DNA from: an uncultured Alphaproteobacteria bacterium
GTDB lineage: Bacteria; Pseudomonadota; Alphaproteobacteria; Caulobacterales; Parvularculaceae
DNA length: 16,332 bases
NCBI GenBank assembly: GCA_938003575.1
Contig: CALKYG010000483.1
Span: forward strand, 1-16,332
Reading direction: 5' to 3'
The translations under genes were made by a program, and so were the position numbers. The notes beneath the pieces are model-generated. The model searched no databases, was not told the DNA's origin, and worked only from the letters and a program-made list of their open reading frames with translations. This document shows positions 1-7,488 of this stretch, piece by piece; the first letter of the stretch is position 1, and each line of letters begins with the position of its first letter.

Positions 1-209
1 GCGCCGTGAATCCAGACGAGCGGGCCGTCGGGCCGTCTCACGCCTGACTGGCCGATGCGCTCCTGCATGCGCGCCGGGTCTTCCTTTCCCTCTTTGAGCC
101 GGTGGCGGAGCAAAAGTTCGGCGACCGGCGCGGACACCCAGCTGGCGGCGCGATAAAGCCTTACGCCGAACGGCTCGACCGCCTGTTTGCCTGCGCTTGC
201 CGCCGTCAC
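1..209 (-). CDS. waaA: 3-deoxy-D-manno-octulosonic acid transferase, N-terminal part (runs off window)
   Basis: This is the start of Kdo transferase, the inner-membrane glycosyltransferase that adds Kdo from CMP-Kdo to lipid IVA. About 69 codons are visible. Reading the minus strand from a GTG at 209 gives the characteristic N-terminus: a membrane-anchoring stretch with YRAASWVSAPVAELLLRHR, then GKEDPARMQERIG, then RPDGPLVWIHGA, where the family continues into its SVGE motif beyond the window edge. The GTG overlaps the TGA of the upstream acyltransferase gene as GTGA (209-206), so the two are very probably translationally coupled. No strong ribosome binding site is visible, which fits coupling. 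The rest of the gene, including the catalytic domains, is outside the window. The match to the N-terminal pattern is specific, so the identity is fairly secure despite the truncation. Confidence 0.88.
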   Translation of the reverse strand, partial: MTAASAGKQAVEPFGVRLYRAASWVSAPVAELLLRHRLKEGKEDPARMQERIGQSGVRRPDGPLVWIHG

Positions 210-940
210 AACCCGCTCATGTCCAAAGGCGCGCGGCCGACCGCCTCATCGGCAGTCTGCGCAGCCAGTTTCAATTCCGATTGAAGCAGCAATCTGGCCC
301 TCTCAAGCGCCGCCGCTTCGGCTCCCCGTTCTATATGGATCGGCGGGCGCGCTGCAAAGGCGAGCGTTGAAAACGGCGCCGCAAGAAGAAACCGGTCCCA
401 CGTCCGAAGGCGGATCCCGCCGGATGAAGAATAGGCGACAGGCAGTATCGGCGCGCCTGAACGGGAGGCGAGCCTGATCGCTCCGATCTTGGCGATTTCG
501 GCGGGTCCTCTCGGCCCGTCCGGCGTCATGCCGACGATGGCTCCCTGTTCGAGCGCGGCGAGCATTTCCGCAACGGCCGGAACGCCGGATTTGTCCCGTT
601 CCGGCTTTTTCGGGTCGGCCGCTGAACCGCGGATTAACTGGACGCCGAAGCCTTTGACCGCATTCGCAATGATTTCTCCGTCCCGATGCGTCGAAATGAG
701 CATATGGACCGGCTTTCGGGATTCGCCGCGCAGGGCGGGGCCCATCAACAGGCGTGAATGCCAGAAAGCGAGAATGAATCCGCGCCCGCTCGACAAAAGC
801 GCATCTGCGTGCGCGCGGCCGATGAATTCCTTGCGGGATGTCGCTTCAACCAACCGGATGTAGCTTGCGATCATCCCGCTCGCGATGCGGCCGGCGAAAG
901 CCGAGCGCAAAAACCTTCTTGAAAGCGGGACGCCCGTCAT
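206..940 (-). CDS. DUF374 lysophospholipid acyltransferase-like protein
   Basis: This 244-residue protein belongs to the DUF374 branch of the LPLAT (glycerolipid acyltransferase) superfamily. Visible motifs are FWHSRL near residues 59-64, STHRDGE at 83-89 and TPDGPRGP at 139-146. The HRDG and DGPRGP blocks are the family's signature. The N-terminus is basic and then hydrophobic, which suggests association with the inner membrane. In many Alphaproteobacteria this gene sits directly before waaA, and a role in lipid A or phospholipid acylation is usually inferred, but the acyl acceptor is not established. The ATG at 940 is chosen because it starts before the first conserved hydrophobic segment; a weak GAG lies six bases upstream. 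The stop overlaps the waaA start (GTGA). The gene is divergent from the ABC exporter, whose start lies 59 bases away. The family call is secure and the exact substrate is not. Confidence 0.88.
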   Translation of the reverse strand: MTGVPLSRRFLRSAFAGRIASGMIASYIRLVEATSRKEFIGRAHADALLSSGRGFILAFWHSRLLMGPALRGESRKPVHMLISTHRDGEIIANAVKGFGVQLIRGSAADPKKPERDKSGVPAVAEMLAALEQGAIVGMTPDGPRGPAEIAKIGAIRLASRSGAPILPVAYSSSGGIRLRTWDRFLLAAPFSTLAFAARPPIHIERGAEAAALERARLLLQSELKLAAQTADEAVGRAPLDMSGL

Positions 941-999
941 TTCGGTCTCGAAATCCGTTTCCTGTCAACAGCTTGCCTAGCCGGGCGCTTGCCCCGAAA
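941..999. promoter_or_regulatory. Divergent intergenic region between the acyltransferase and the ABC exporter
   Basis: The only non-coding DNA between two head-to-head envelope genes is 59 bases, so promoters for both must lie here or reach into the coding ends. I see no sequence close to a sigma-70 consensus on either strand. The assignment as regulatory follows from the gene arrangement alone. Confidence 0.35.
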
Positions 1000-2826
1000 A
1001 TGGCGGGCGAACCTAGAAAGCCGAGACCGGTGGCCCGCCGCAACCCCCTTGTCAAAGAAACGCGCGTTTCCTCGCTCGCGCTCGCCGGGCGCCTGTGGCG
1101 GGAATATCTCTCGCGCTATTGGGGAAAGCTCGCGCTCGCGCTCATGGCGACCGTGGTCTTTGCGGCGACGACCGCCGCCATTCCGGCCGGCGTCGAATGG
1201 ATCAACGCGTCGCTTTCGGGACAGGCCCCGTCGATCGGCGGCCTGCCGACGAATGTCGGCGTCATCGGTCCGCTTGTCATCGTTGCGCTCGGCGCGCTCA
1301 ACGCCGCCGCGCAGTATTTTCAGGCGCGATTGTCAGCATCGGCGGCGCTCCTCTCGCTGAGGGACCTGCAAAACGACATGTTCGCCAAGCTGGTCGCGAT
1401 CGACGACGCGCAGCTGCGCGCCATCGGACAGGGGCAGTCGATCGCCAGGCTGACGAACGGCGTCGCTGTCCTGCGCGAAGCCTTGACCCGCGCGCTGACG
1501 GCCGTGCGGAGCCTCGCGACGCTTATCGCCCTTTGCGCCGTCATGATCTGGTATGACTGGATCTTGTTCGGCGTCGTCGTCGCGATCTATGCGGCGATCG
1601 GGTGGCCGGCGGCCCGGATCGGCGCGCATCTGCGCAAGAGCTCGCGCACGGCGCAGGCGCAGCTCGGCGAAATCGCCGCGGCGACGGGCGAAGCCGTCGC
1701 CGGCGCGCGGCTCATCCGCGCCTATAATCTCGAAGACCATATTCTCAAGTCGACCCGAACGGGATTCGATGCGCGTCTTGCGACGCTTGAGAAAATGGCG
1801 CGGCTGCGCGCGCTCAATGAACCCTTCATTTTTCTTGTCGGATCGATTGCGCTGGCGATTGTCGTCGGGGTTGTCGCGATCCGGGTCAATTCGGGCGCGC
1901 TCAATGCGCCGCAGTTCATTTCTTTCATCATCGCGCTGTTGATGCTGTCGCAGCCGGCGCGAAACCTTTCGACGCTGAACGCCGTCGCGCAGGAAGGATT
2001 CGGCGCGCTTGACGAAATGCTGAGCCTGATCGATGCGACGCCGACAATCGTCGACCGGCCGGGGGCCGCGCCGCTGAGAGTGACATCAGGGGCGATCTCG
2101 TTTCGCAATGTCGTCTTCTCCTACGACGGCGCGCGGCCGGCGCTTGAGAATTTCACCCTTGACGTGCCTGCGGGAAAGATCGTTGCGCTTGTCGGCGTAT
2201 CCGGCGCCGGAAAATCGACGCTCTTCAACCTGCTTCTTCGCTTTTATGAGCCGCAGGCGGGATCAATCTCCATTGACGGGCAGGATATCGCGTCGGCGAC
2301 GCTCCATTCCTTGCGCGAAAACATCGCCCTTGTCGCGCAGGAGGGCGTTCTTTTCAACGACACGGTCGCCGCCAATATCGCTTTCGGCAGGCTCGGCGCC
2401 GCGCGCGCGGAAATCATCGAGGCGGCGAAGGCCGCCGCCGCGCACGACTTTATCTCGGCGCTGCCGAAAGGTTACGACACGCTGGTCGGGGAAGGCGGCG
2501 GCAACCTGTCCGGCGGCCAGCGCCAGCGTATCGCGATCGCCCGCGCATTCCTCAAAAGCGCGCCGATATTGCTGCTCGATGAAGCGACGTCCGCTCTCGA
2601 CGCGGAGTCGGAAACCGCAATCCAGGGCGCGCTCGCGCGCCTGTCGAGCGGCCGCACGACCATCATCATTGCGCATCGCCTCGCAACGATCCGCAGCGCC
2701 GATCTGATCGTTGCGATGGAGAAAGGCCGCGCGGTGGAGGCGGGGCGTCATGATCAATTGATCGCCAGGGGCGGCTATTACGCGCGCGTCTCGCGGCTGC
2801 AAGGCGCCGCGATTATCGTCGAGTAG
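1000..2826 (+). CDS. MsbA-type ABC transporter, fused permease and ATPase
   Basis: This is a half-size ABC exporter of 608 residues, the usual length for the MsbA/lipid exporter class. An N-terminal domain carries about six membrane segments, roughly at residues 40-62, 83-105, 170-210 (two helices), 278-300 and 305-325. The ATPase domain has Walker A GVSGAGKST at 399-407, signature LSGGQ at 503-507, Walker B ILLLDE at 523-528 and the switch histidine H559. It would work as a homodimer in the inner membrane. The adjacent waaA and acyltransferase genes suggest lipid A-core or another lipid as cargo, but the sequence alone does not prove MsbA function. The frame stays open upstream to an ATG at 838, but that would overlap the divergent acyltransferase gene and add non-homologous residues. 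ATG 1000 is preferred, with GTG 1030 as the alternative; neither has a clear ribosome binding site. The gene is convergent with the phosphatase gene, six bases apart. Confidence 0.85.
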   Translation: MAGEPRKPRPVARRNPLVKETRVSSLALAGRLWREYLSRYWGKLALALMATVVFAATTAAIPAGVEWINASLSGQAPSIGGLPTNVGVIGPLVIVALGALNAAAQYFQARLSASAALLSLRDLQNDMFAKLVAIDDAQLRAIGQGQSIARLTNGVAVLREALTRALTAVRSLATLIALCAVMIWYDWILFGVVVAIYAAIGWPAARIGAHLRKSSRTAQAQLGEIAAATGEAVAGARLIRAYNLEDHILKSTRTGFDARLATLEKMARLRALNEPFIFLVGSIALAIVVGVVAIRVNSGALNAPQFISFIIALLMLSQPARNLSTLNAVAQEGFGALDEMLSLIDATPTIVDRPGAAPLRVTSGAISFRNVVFSYDGARPALENFTLDVPAGKIVALVGVSGAGKSTLFNLLLRFYEPQAGSISIDGQDIASATLHSLRENIALVAQEGVLFNDTVAANIAFGRLGAARAEIIEAAKAAAAHDFISALPKGYDTLVGEGGGNLSGGQRQRIAIARAFLKSAPILLLDEATSALDAESETAIQGALARLSSGRTTIIIAHRLATIRSADLIVAMEKGRAVEAGRHDQLIARGGYYARVSRLQGAAIIVE

Positions 2827-2832
2827 CGCATT

Positions 2833-3528
2833 CTACTCCCGCCGCAACACCCGCTCTGTCAGGAAATTACCCCACCATTTGCCGATGAAGTCGCGCTTGA
2901 CGGCGGCCGGATCGTAGGCGGGCGAACCCGCCCAATCGAAAAACGCGTCGACATCGGCGAGCGAAATCGACTTCTTGCGCGCATGATCGATGTAGCGATC
3001 AAAGGCGGCGTCGATGACGCCGGTCTTTCCCTGTTTCACGTGCCCGTAGCGCAGGGATAGTTGCTTCAAGGCCTTGTCGAGCGGCGCTTCGCCCGAGAAA
3101 AAAAGATAGAGCGCCGACATCAGGCCGACACGGTCTGCGCCTGACTTGCAGTGCAGGAGAACCGGATAGTCGATACGGGAAAAAAGGTCGCGCGCGCCGC
3201 GGAGGGTCTCAATCGATGGCGCCTCGCGCGAGAAAATGCGGAAATGCTCAAGCGTCAGCCCCAGGCGCGCACAGGCTTCCTCTTCCAGGAACAGCGCGGC
3301 GCTTGGTTTTGGACCTCTCAGATTGACGACGGTCCTGATACCGCGACGCGCCCAGATCGCAAGCCGTTCCGGCGACGGCTGAAAACTGCGCCAGACGCCC
3401 GGCGCAATCTCATGCGAGTTGTCATAGAGCCGCCGGATGATCGCATGATCGGCGAACATGAATTCGCGCATTGCGCGCCGCCGCCCTGCGGGCGTTTGGA
3501 ACTCCTCGCGGGTGAGAGGGGCGGGCAA
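2833..3528 (-). CDS. Tyrosine/dual-specificity protein phosphatase family protein
   Basis: A protein of up to 231 residues with the cysteine phosphatase signature HCKSGADR at 126-133. C127 would be the nucleophile and R133 the phosphate-binding arginine (CX5R). Upstream, GIRTVVNLRG (63-72) is the typical beta strand preceding the active site in bacterial dual-specificity-like phosphatases, and PGVWRSFQPSPERL is their usual N-terminal element. No signal peptide is seen, so it is probably cytoplasmic. The longest reading starts at a TTG immediately after the DUF4170 stop (zero spacing, no good ribosome binding site). An ATG at residue 20 (base 3471) is an alternative that keeps all conserved parts. 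It is last in a run of minus-strand genes, close to the lipid A cluster, so a phospholipid, sugar phosphate or protein target is possible. The family is well supported; the substrate is unknown. Confidence 0.82.
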   Translation of the reverse strand: MPAPLTREEFQTPAGRRRAMREFMFADHAIIRRLYDNSHEIAPGVWRSFQPSPERLAIWARRGIRTVVNLRGPKPSAALFLEEEACARLGLTLEHFRIFSREAPSIETLRGARDLFSRIDYPVLLHCKSGADRVGLMSALYLFFSGEAPLDKALKQLSLRYGHVKQGKTGVIDAAFDRYIDHARKKSISLADVDAFFDWAGSPAYDPAAVKRDFIGKWWGNFLTERVLRRE

Positions 3529-3762
3529 TCAGAATTTCCCGTCGCCGTCCGGATCGAGAAGACGATGCAGATGCACGATGAAATACCGCATGTGCGCATT
3601 GTCGACGGTTTCCTGCGCCTTGGCGCGCCAGGCTTTTTCCGCTTCCGCGTAGCTCGGAAAGATTCCGACGACGTCAAGCTTGTTGAGATCGCGGAATTTC
3701 ACGTCGTCCAGGTTTTCAAGCTCGCCGCCGAAAACGAGATGAAGCAACTGTCTGTGAGGCAC
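3529..3762 (-). CDS. DUF4170 family protein
   Basis: A 77-residue protein that I recognise as DUF4170, a small family found in Alphaproteobacteria and of unknown function. Conserved-looking blocks are LLHLVFGGEL near the N-terminus, DVVGIFPSYAEAEKAWRAKA in the middle and MRYFIVHLHRLLDP near the C-terminus. It has no membrane segment or signal peptide, so it is probably a soluble cytoplasmic protein. The start is a GTG at 3762, supported by a GGAG seven bases upstream. Its stop touches the possible TTG start of the phosphatase gene, so the two are very likely co-translated. The PmbA-like gene ends 25 bases upstream. In related genomes DUF4170 genes are often near the DUF374-waaA genes; here they are separated only by the ABC exporter and the phosphatase. 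Confidence 0.85.
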   Translation of the reverse strand: MPHRQLLHLVFGGELENLDDVKFRDLNKLDVVGIFPSYAEAEKAWRAKAQETVDNAHMRYFIVHLHRLLDPDGDGKF

Positions 3763-3787
3763 GTTCCAGCTCCGGTTAAAAGTGAAT

Positions 3788-5131
3788 TCAGTCGCCGGCT
3801 ATCGTCATCGCGCCGACAAGGAGGGAGGGCGCGTTGGTCGCGCCGCGGAATTCAAGATCGTCGGCGGCGACGAGATTGCGGTACATGTCGAGCAGCGAGC
3901 CGGCGATCGTGATCTCGCTGACCGGATAGGCGGGCTCTCCGTTCTCGATCCAGAAGCCCGAACAGCCGACCGAATAATCGCCCGTATTGGAATTGATCTG
4001 CGGTCCGAACATGCCGGTGACAAGAAGGCCGCGCCCGGCGTCCTTCATCAGCGTTTCCCTGGTCGCCGCGCCCGGCTTCATGTAAAGATTGGTCGACCCG
4101 GAGCCCGGCCCGCCTGAAACGCCGCGCGTCGCGCGTCCGTTCGTTTCAAGGCCCAATTGCCGCGCCTGCGCCGAATTCAGGAACCATTCGGTCAAGACGC
4201 CGTCGTCGATCAGGTTGAACGCTTGCGCGGCGACGCCCTCGCCGTCGAACGGGCGCGAACCGTGGCCGCGCCTGATGAAGGGGTCGTCGACGACGGTCGC
4301 GCCGGCGGGAAAAATCCGTTCGCCTTTCCTGTTTTTGAGGAATGACACGCCGCGCGCAATCGCTGCGCCGTTGACCGCGCTTGACAGATGGCTGAGCAGC
4401 GAACTCGAAAGCCGACTGTCGAATATGACCGCCGCCGTCTGGCTTTTCACGCGCCTCGGCGACAGCCGCGCCACGGTGCGTTCGCCCGCGCGCCTGCCGA
4501 TTGCTTCCGGCGGCCGCATGTCGGCGAAGTGCGTTTTCGAGTCATAGTCGTAATCGGTCTCCATGCCGTTCGCATCTTCAGCGATGACGCTGACGGACAG
4601 CGTATGATGGGATCCGCCCGACTCGCCGAAAAAACCGTGGCTTGTCGCAAACCATTTCCTGCCTTCACCGTAGGAAGCGCCGCCGCCCGAAGAATTGACA
4701 ACGCCCTTGACGGCCAGCGCCGCTTCTTCGCACGCCCGTGCGCGTTCTTTCAGGATCTCCGTCGACGGTTCGGCGTAATCGCCGAGATCGAGATCGGGAA
4801 AAGGCGGCTGCGCCAATCGCTCCCCGGGCGCAAGGCCGGCGAACGGATCTTCGGGTGCCGCTTTCGCCATCGCCGCGCACCGCTCGACAAGAGCCTGCAG
4901 CTGATCCTTGCGGAGGTCGGTGGTTGAAACGCTCGCCTGCCGGCGTCCGAACAGCATCCTGACGCCGAGGTCGAGCCCCTCCGAGCGTTCGACGTCCTCA
5001 AGGTTTCCGAGGCGATAGGAAACCCCGCTTGAAACGGCATGATAAAGGACGGCGTCAGCGGCGTCCGCGCCGGCGCGCTTTGCGCCGTCCAGCACCGCGT
5101 TGAGGATGGTCTGCGCTTCGCTTTCTTTCAT
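3788..5131 (-). CDS. pmbA: TldD/PmbA family protein, TldE (PmbA) type
   Basis: A 447-residue protein matching PmbA/TldE, the non-catalytic partner that pairs with the metalloprotease TldD to degrade unstructured peptides and, in some bacteria, to mature microcin or help degrade the antitoxin CcdA. Typical features are an N-terminal alpha/beta part with a GVSYRLGNLEDVERSEG-like stretch, the middle segment with KTHFADM, and the C-terminal signature NTGDYSVGCSGFWIENGE followed by YPVSEITIAGSL. I see no HExxxH zinc motif, which separates it from TldD. The ATG at 5131 is chosen; the frame continues to a TTG at 5167, which would bring the start almost onto the GST stop. It lies 42 bases after the GST gene and 25 before DUF4170 on the same strand. 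No tldD is in the window. Confidence 0.9.
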   Translation of the reverse strand: MKESEAQTILNAVLDGAKRAGADAADAVLYHAVSSGVSYRLGNLEDVERSEGLDLGVRMLFGRRQASVSTTDLRKDQLQALVERCAAMAKAAPEDPFAGLAPGERLAQPPFPDLDLGDYAEPSTEILKERARACEEAALAVKGVVNSSGGGASYGEGRKWFATSHGFFGESGGSHHTLSVSVIAEDANGMETDYDYDSKTHFADMRPPEAIGRRAGERTVARLSPRRVKSQTAAVIFDSRLSSSLLSHLSSAVNGAAIARGVSFLKNRKGERIFPAGATVVDDPFIRRGHGSRPFDGEGVAAQAFNLIDDGVLTEWFLNSAQARQLGLETNGRATRGVSGGPGSGSTNLYMKPGAATRETLMKDAGRGLLVTGMFGPQINSNTGDYSVGCSGFWIENGEPAYPVSEITIAGSLLDMYRNLVAADDLEFRGATNAPSLLVGAMTIAGD

Positions 5132-5173
5132 GGGGGCGGAGATAGAGGCTCCGCCCGTCCGCCGCAACTGCGA

Positions 5174-5806
5174 TCAGGCGGATTCAGCGCGCGCCCCGTC
5201 GCCCCATTCCTTCATTGCCGGAAGCGACCAGACAAGGTCGCGCCATTCGGCGGCCCGGGGCGGCAACGATATCGGCCCATAGGTGACGAACCGCGAGACG
5301 ACCGGGGCGAACATCGCGTCGGCGATCGAAAATTCGCCAAACAGGAAACGCCCGCCGTTTCCGAAATCCCGGCGGCAACCATCCCATATTTCCGCAATGC
5401 GCGCGATGTCGTCCTGAATGCCGTGCGTTGTGTGGCGCATGTTTTCGCGCACGAAATGCATCGGCCAGACCGTGCGGAGATTCTGAAAGCCTGAATGCAT
5501 TTCCGCCGACACCGACCGCGCCGTCGCGCGCGCCGCTCGATCGGCCGGCCACAACTTCTTTTCCGGGAACTTTTCATTGAGATATTCGCAGATCGCCAGC
5601 GAGTCCCAGACAGCAAGGTCCTTGTCGAGCAGGCAGGGCACCTTGAGCGAGGGCGACAGGTCGGCGAGTTCGGCCTTCGTCGTCGGAAGGTCGAGCCGCA
5701 CAAGGCGCTCGCTGAAGGCGATCCCCGAATGCTTCATTACGAGCCAGGGGCGAAGCGACCAGGAAGAAAGATTCTTGTCGCCGATGACCAGCGTCAGGTC
5801 CGTCAT
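5174..5806 (-). CDS. Glutathione S-transferase family protein
   Basis: A 210-residue cytosolic GST. The N-terminal thioredoxin-like domain (about 1-80) has SSWSLRPWL at 14-22, where a serine of the SSWS group would activate glutathione. It also has the cis-proline KVPCL (55-59) and WDSLAICEYL (67-76), which holds the glutamyl-binding Asp/Ser pair. The C-terminal helical domain has GEFSIADAMFAPVVSRF, the usual N-capping region. The serine-type active site resembles zeta/maleylacetoacetate isomerase-like and related bacterial classes, but I cannot assign the class. The ATG overlaps the stop of the oxygenase gene upstream as ATGA (5806-5803), with GGAG eight bases before it. The two proteins are therefore probably made in a coupled way and may act on linked substrates. 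Confidence 0.88.
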   Translation of the reverse strand: MTDLTLVIGDKNLSSWSLRPWLVMKHSGIAFSERLVRLDLPTTKAELADLSPSLKVPCLLDKDLAVWDSLAICEYLNEKFPEKKLWPADRAARATARSVSAEMHSGFQNLRTVWPMHFVRENMRHTTHGIQDDIARIAEIWDGCRRDFGNGGRFLFGEFSIADAMFAPVVSRFVTYGPISLPPRAAEWRDLVWSLPAMKEWGDGARAESA

Positions 5807-6672
5807 CGTTCGTTCTCCATCAGGCGTTTGGGATGCCGGCCGTCGACATACCCCATGAAGGGCGGGCGAATAGAATAGCCGAGCAACTCCTGCGCGCGCG
5901 GCGGCAAGGCGCGGGCGAGAGAGGGCGGCACGGCGAGCGCCATGTTCTCAAGCTGGCGCGTCCATCCGGGGCAATATTGCGGCGTGACGATGAGGCGCGG
6001 GGCCGTCGATCTGTTTGCGCCGCCCCGGTGCCACAGCGTTCCCTTTGCGATCATCAGGGACCCGGCCGGCATGATCGCCTTCACGGCGTCGGCGCGAGCG
6101 CCCCGATCATTGTCGACGACGCCGCTCCTGTGTGAGAAATCTTCCGGCGTCAGCGCGCCGTCCGGGCGTTCGTCCGCCCACAGATGGCTCCCCGGAATGA
6201 CCTCGGTCGCGCCGTTGTCCTCCGTCGTGGCGTCGATCGCCCAGAACGCGGAGACGCCCAGCGACGGGCGCGGTCGAGGCCAGCCGTAATGACTGTCGTC
6301 AAAGTGCCATGGCTGCGCCGCCTCCCCGGGATGGAGATTGATCGCGAGACAGGCGGAAAGCAGGCAATCCGGTCCGAGATCCGCCTCGGCGAAGGCGAGC
6401 GCCAGCGGATGCGTCACGAGATCGGCGAAGACCGCCGACTTCGCCAGCATCGCGTAGACGCGGTTCGATTTCAGTCCCTCAAAGCCGTTGCGGCCGCGCA
6501 AATCGCGCTCAAGATAGGGCGTAAGGGCGCGGCGCAGCGTTTCGACTTCGCGAGCGGAAAGAACCTCATTGAAAATGACATACCCGTCGCGATCGAAGTC
6601 CGCGCGGCGCTCAGCGAACCTTTGTCCGCCATAGCGTCCCGAGAGATCATCCGGCGCGGCCGTCTCCGGCAT
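5803..6672 (-). CDS. Phytanoyl-CoA dioxygenase (PhyH) family protein
   Basis: A 289-residue Fe(II)/2-oxoglutarate-dependent oxygenase of the PhyH family. The facial triad is clear: H123 and D125 in WHFDDSH, and H215 in GTLWHRGG. R226 lies eleven residues after the distal histidine and would bind the 2-oxoglutarate carboxylate. The fold marker GDxxPGSHLW-like region is represented by VIPGSHLW (158-165). It is probably cytoplasmic, and the natural substrate is unknown; the family includes fatty acyl, ectoine, halogenating and phosphonate enzymes. ATG 6672 is supported by GGAG seven bases upstream. A longer frame to 6768 would overlap the amidotransferase gene and adds an atypical basic tail, so I reject it. 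The gene follows the amidotransferase by 62 bases and overlaps the GST start by four. Confidence 0.87.
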   Translation of the reverse strand: MPETAAPDDLSGRYGGQRFAERRADFDRDGYVIFNEVLSAREVETLRRALTPYLERDLRGRNGFEGLKSNRVYAMLAKSAVFADLVTHPLALAFAEADLGPDCLLSACLAINLHPGEAAQPWHFDDSHYGWPRPRPSLGVSAFWAIDATTEDNGATEVIPGSHLWADERPDGALTPEDFSHRSGVVDNDRGARADAVKAIMPAGSLMIAKGTLWHRGGANRSTAPRLIVTPQYCPGWTRQLENMALAVPPSLARALPPRAQELLGYSIRPPFMGYVDGRHPKRLMENER

Positions 6673-6734
6673 GACGTCACTCCACGCAATTGTTGTGCGC
6701 TCTTCGCGCCGATGATCGCGGCGCGCAAGGGCTT

Positions 6735-7445
6735 TCAGCGTCGGCTGTCGAAGAAATTGACGATCCATTGCGCCATGACGCCGCGGTCGCTACCCTTCCT
6801 GAGCGAAGCAAGGCCCGCGTCGGACAGTTCCTCGCCGAAGCGGTTGCGCCGAACCCTGATAAGGTCAGACGCGTAGTCATGGTCGAATTCGGGATGCATC
6901 TGAAACGAGATCGCGGGACCCTGCGCATAGGCAAGGGCGCCGAACTCGCAGAAACCGGAACCGGCGATCGTTTTTGCGCCAGGCGGGGGCGCCGTCACCT
7001 GGTCCTGATGCGAGACCGCGCAGGAGATCTTCCCCTGCGCCGGGATCATCCATGGCGCGTCGGCCGTAACGTCATACTGGTGAACGCCGACGCCCCAGCC
7101 CTTGTCGGACTTCTTCACTTCGCCGCCGAAAGCCTGCGCCATCAGCTGATGGCCGAAGCAGATGCCGACCTGCGGCTTGCCGGCGGCGGCGGTCGCCCGG
7201 ATGAGCTCTTCGAGCGGTGCAATCCAGTCATGGACTTCGTAAACGCCGGCGGGAGAACCGGTGATGAGAAGGCCGTCGAAATCGGAAATTGTCGGCAGCG
7301 ACCGGTCGCGAAAAGTCGGCCAGGACGTAAACGAAAAATGAGGCGCCAGCGGCGCGAGCATCCGCTCCATCATCAGCGGATAGGTCGGATGCCTGGCGGC
7401 GAGCGGGTCCGGCGGCGCGCCGGTCTCAATAATCGATATTCGCAT
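6735..7445 (-). CDS. Class I glutamine amidotransferase domain protein
   Basis: A 236-residue stand-alone class I (triad) glutamine amidotransferase, of the type often labelled GMP synthase-like. The nucleophile is C96 in GICFGHQLMA, and the partner residues are H184 and E186 in QMHPEF. The oxyanion-strand motif is LLITGSPAGVYE (59-70). It has no synthetase domain, so it is not GuaA. Homologues include enzymes acting on gamma-glutamyl compounds and others of unknown role, so hydrolysis of a glutamine-like amide is the safe reading. ATG 7445 is preferred; the frame extends to 7481 with a basic tail of twelve residues. No good ribosome binding site is seen. It leads the oxygenase and GST genes on the same strand, which hints at a shared metabolic route. 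Confidence 0.85.
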   Translation of the reverse strand: MRISIIETGAPPDPLAARHPTYPLMMERMLAPLAPHFSFTSWPTFRDRSLPTISDFDGLLITGSPAGVYEVHDWIAPLEELIRATAAAGKPQVGICFGHQLMAQAFGGEVKKSDKGWGVGVHQYDVTADAPWMIPAQGKISCAVSHQDQVTAPPPGAKTIAGSGFCEFGALAYAQGPAISFQMHPEFDHDYASDLIRVRRNRFGEELSDAGLASLRKGSDRGVMAQWIVNFFDSRR

Positions 7446-7488
7446 GGAAAGGGGATTAGCCCGGCGCGCGCGGGTCTTCAATCGGGGG

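Noticed and set aside
838..999. Upstream extension of the ABC exporter to an ATG at 838
   Set aside because: It would run into the divergent acyltransferase coding region and adds residues unlike exporter N-termini. ATG 1000 fits better.
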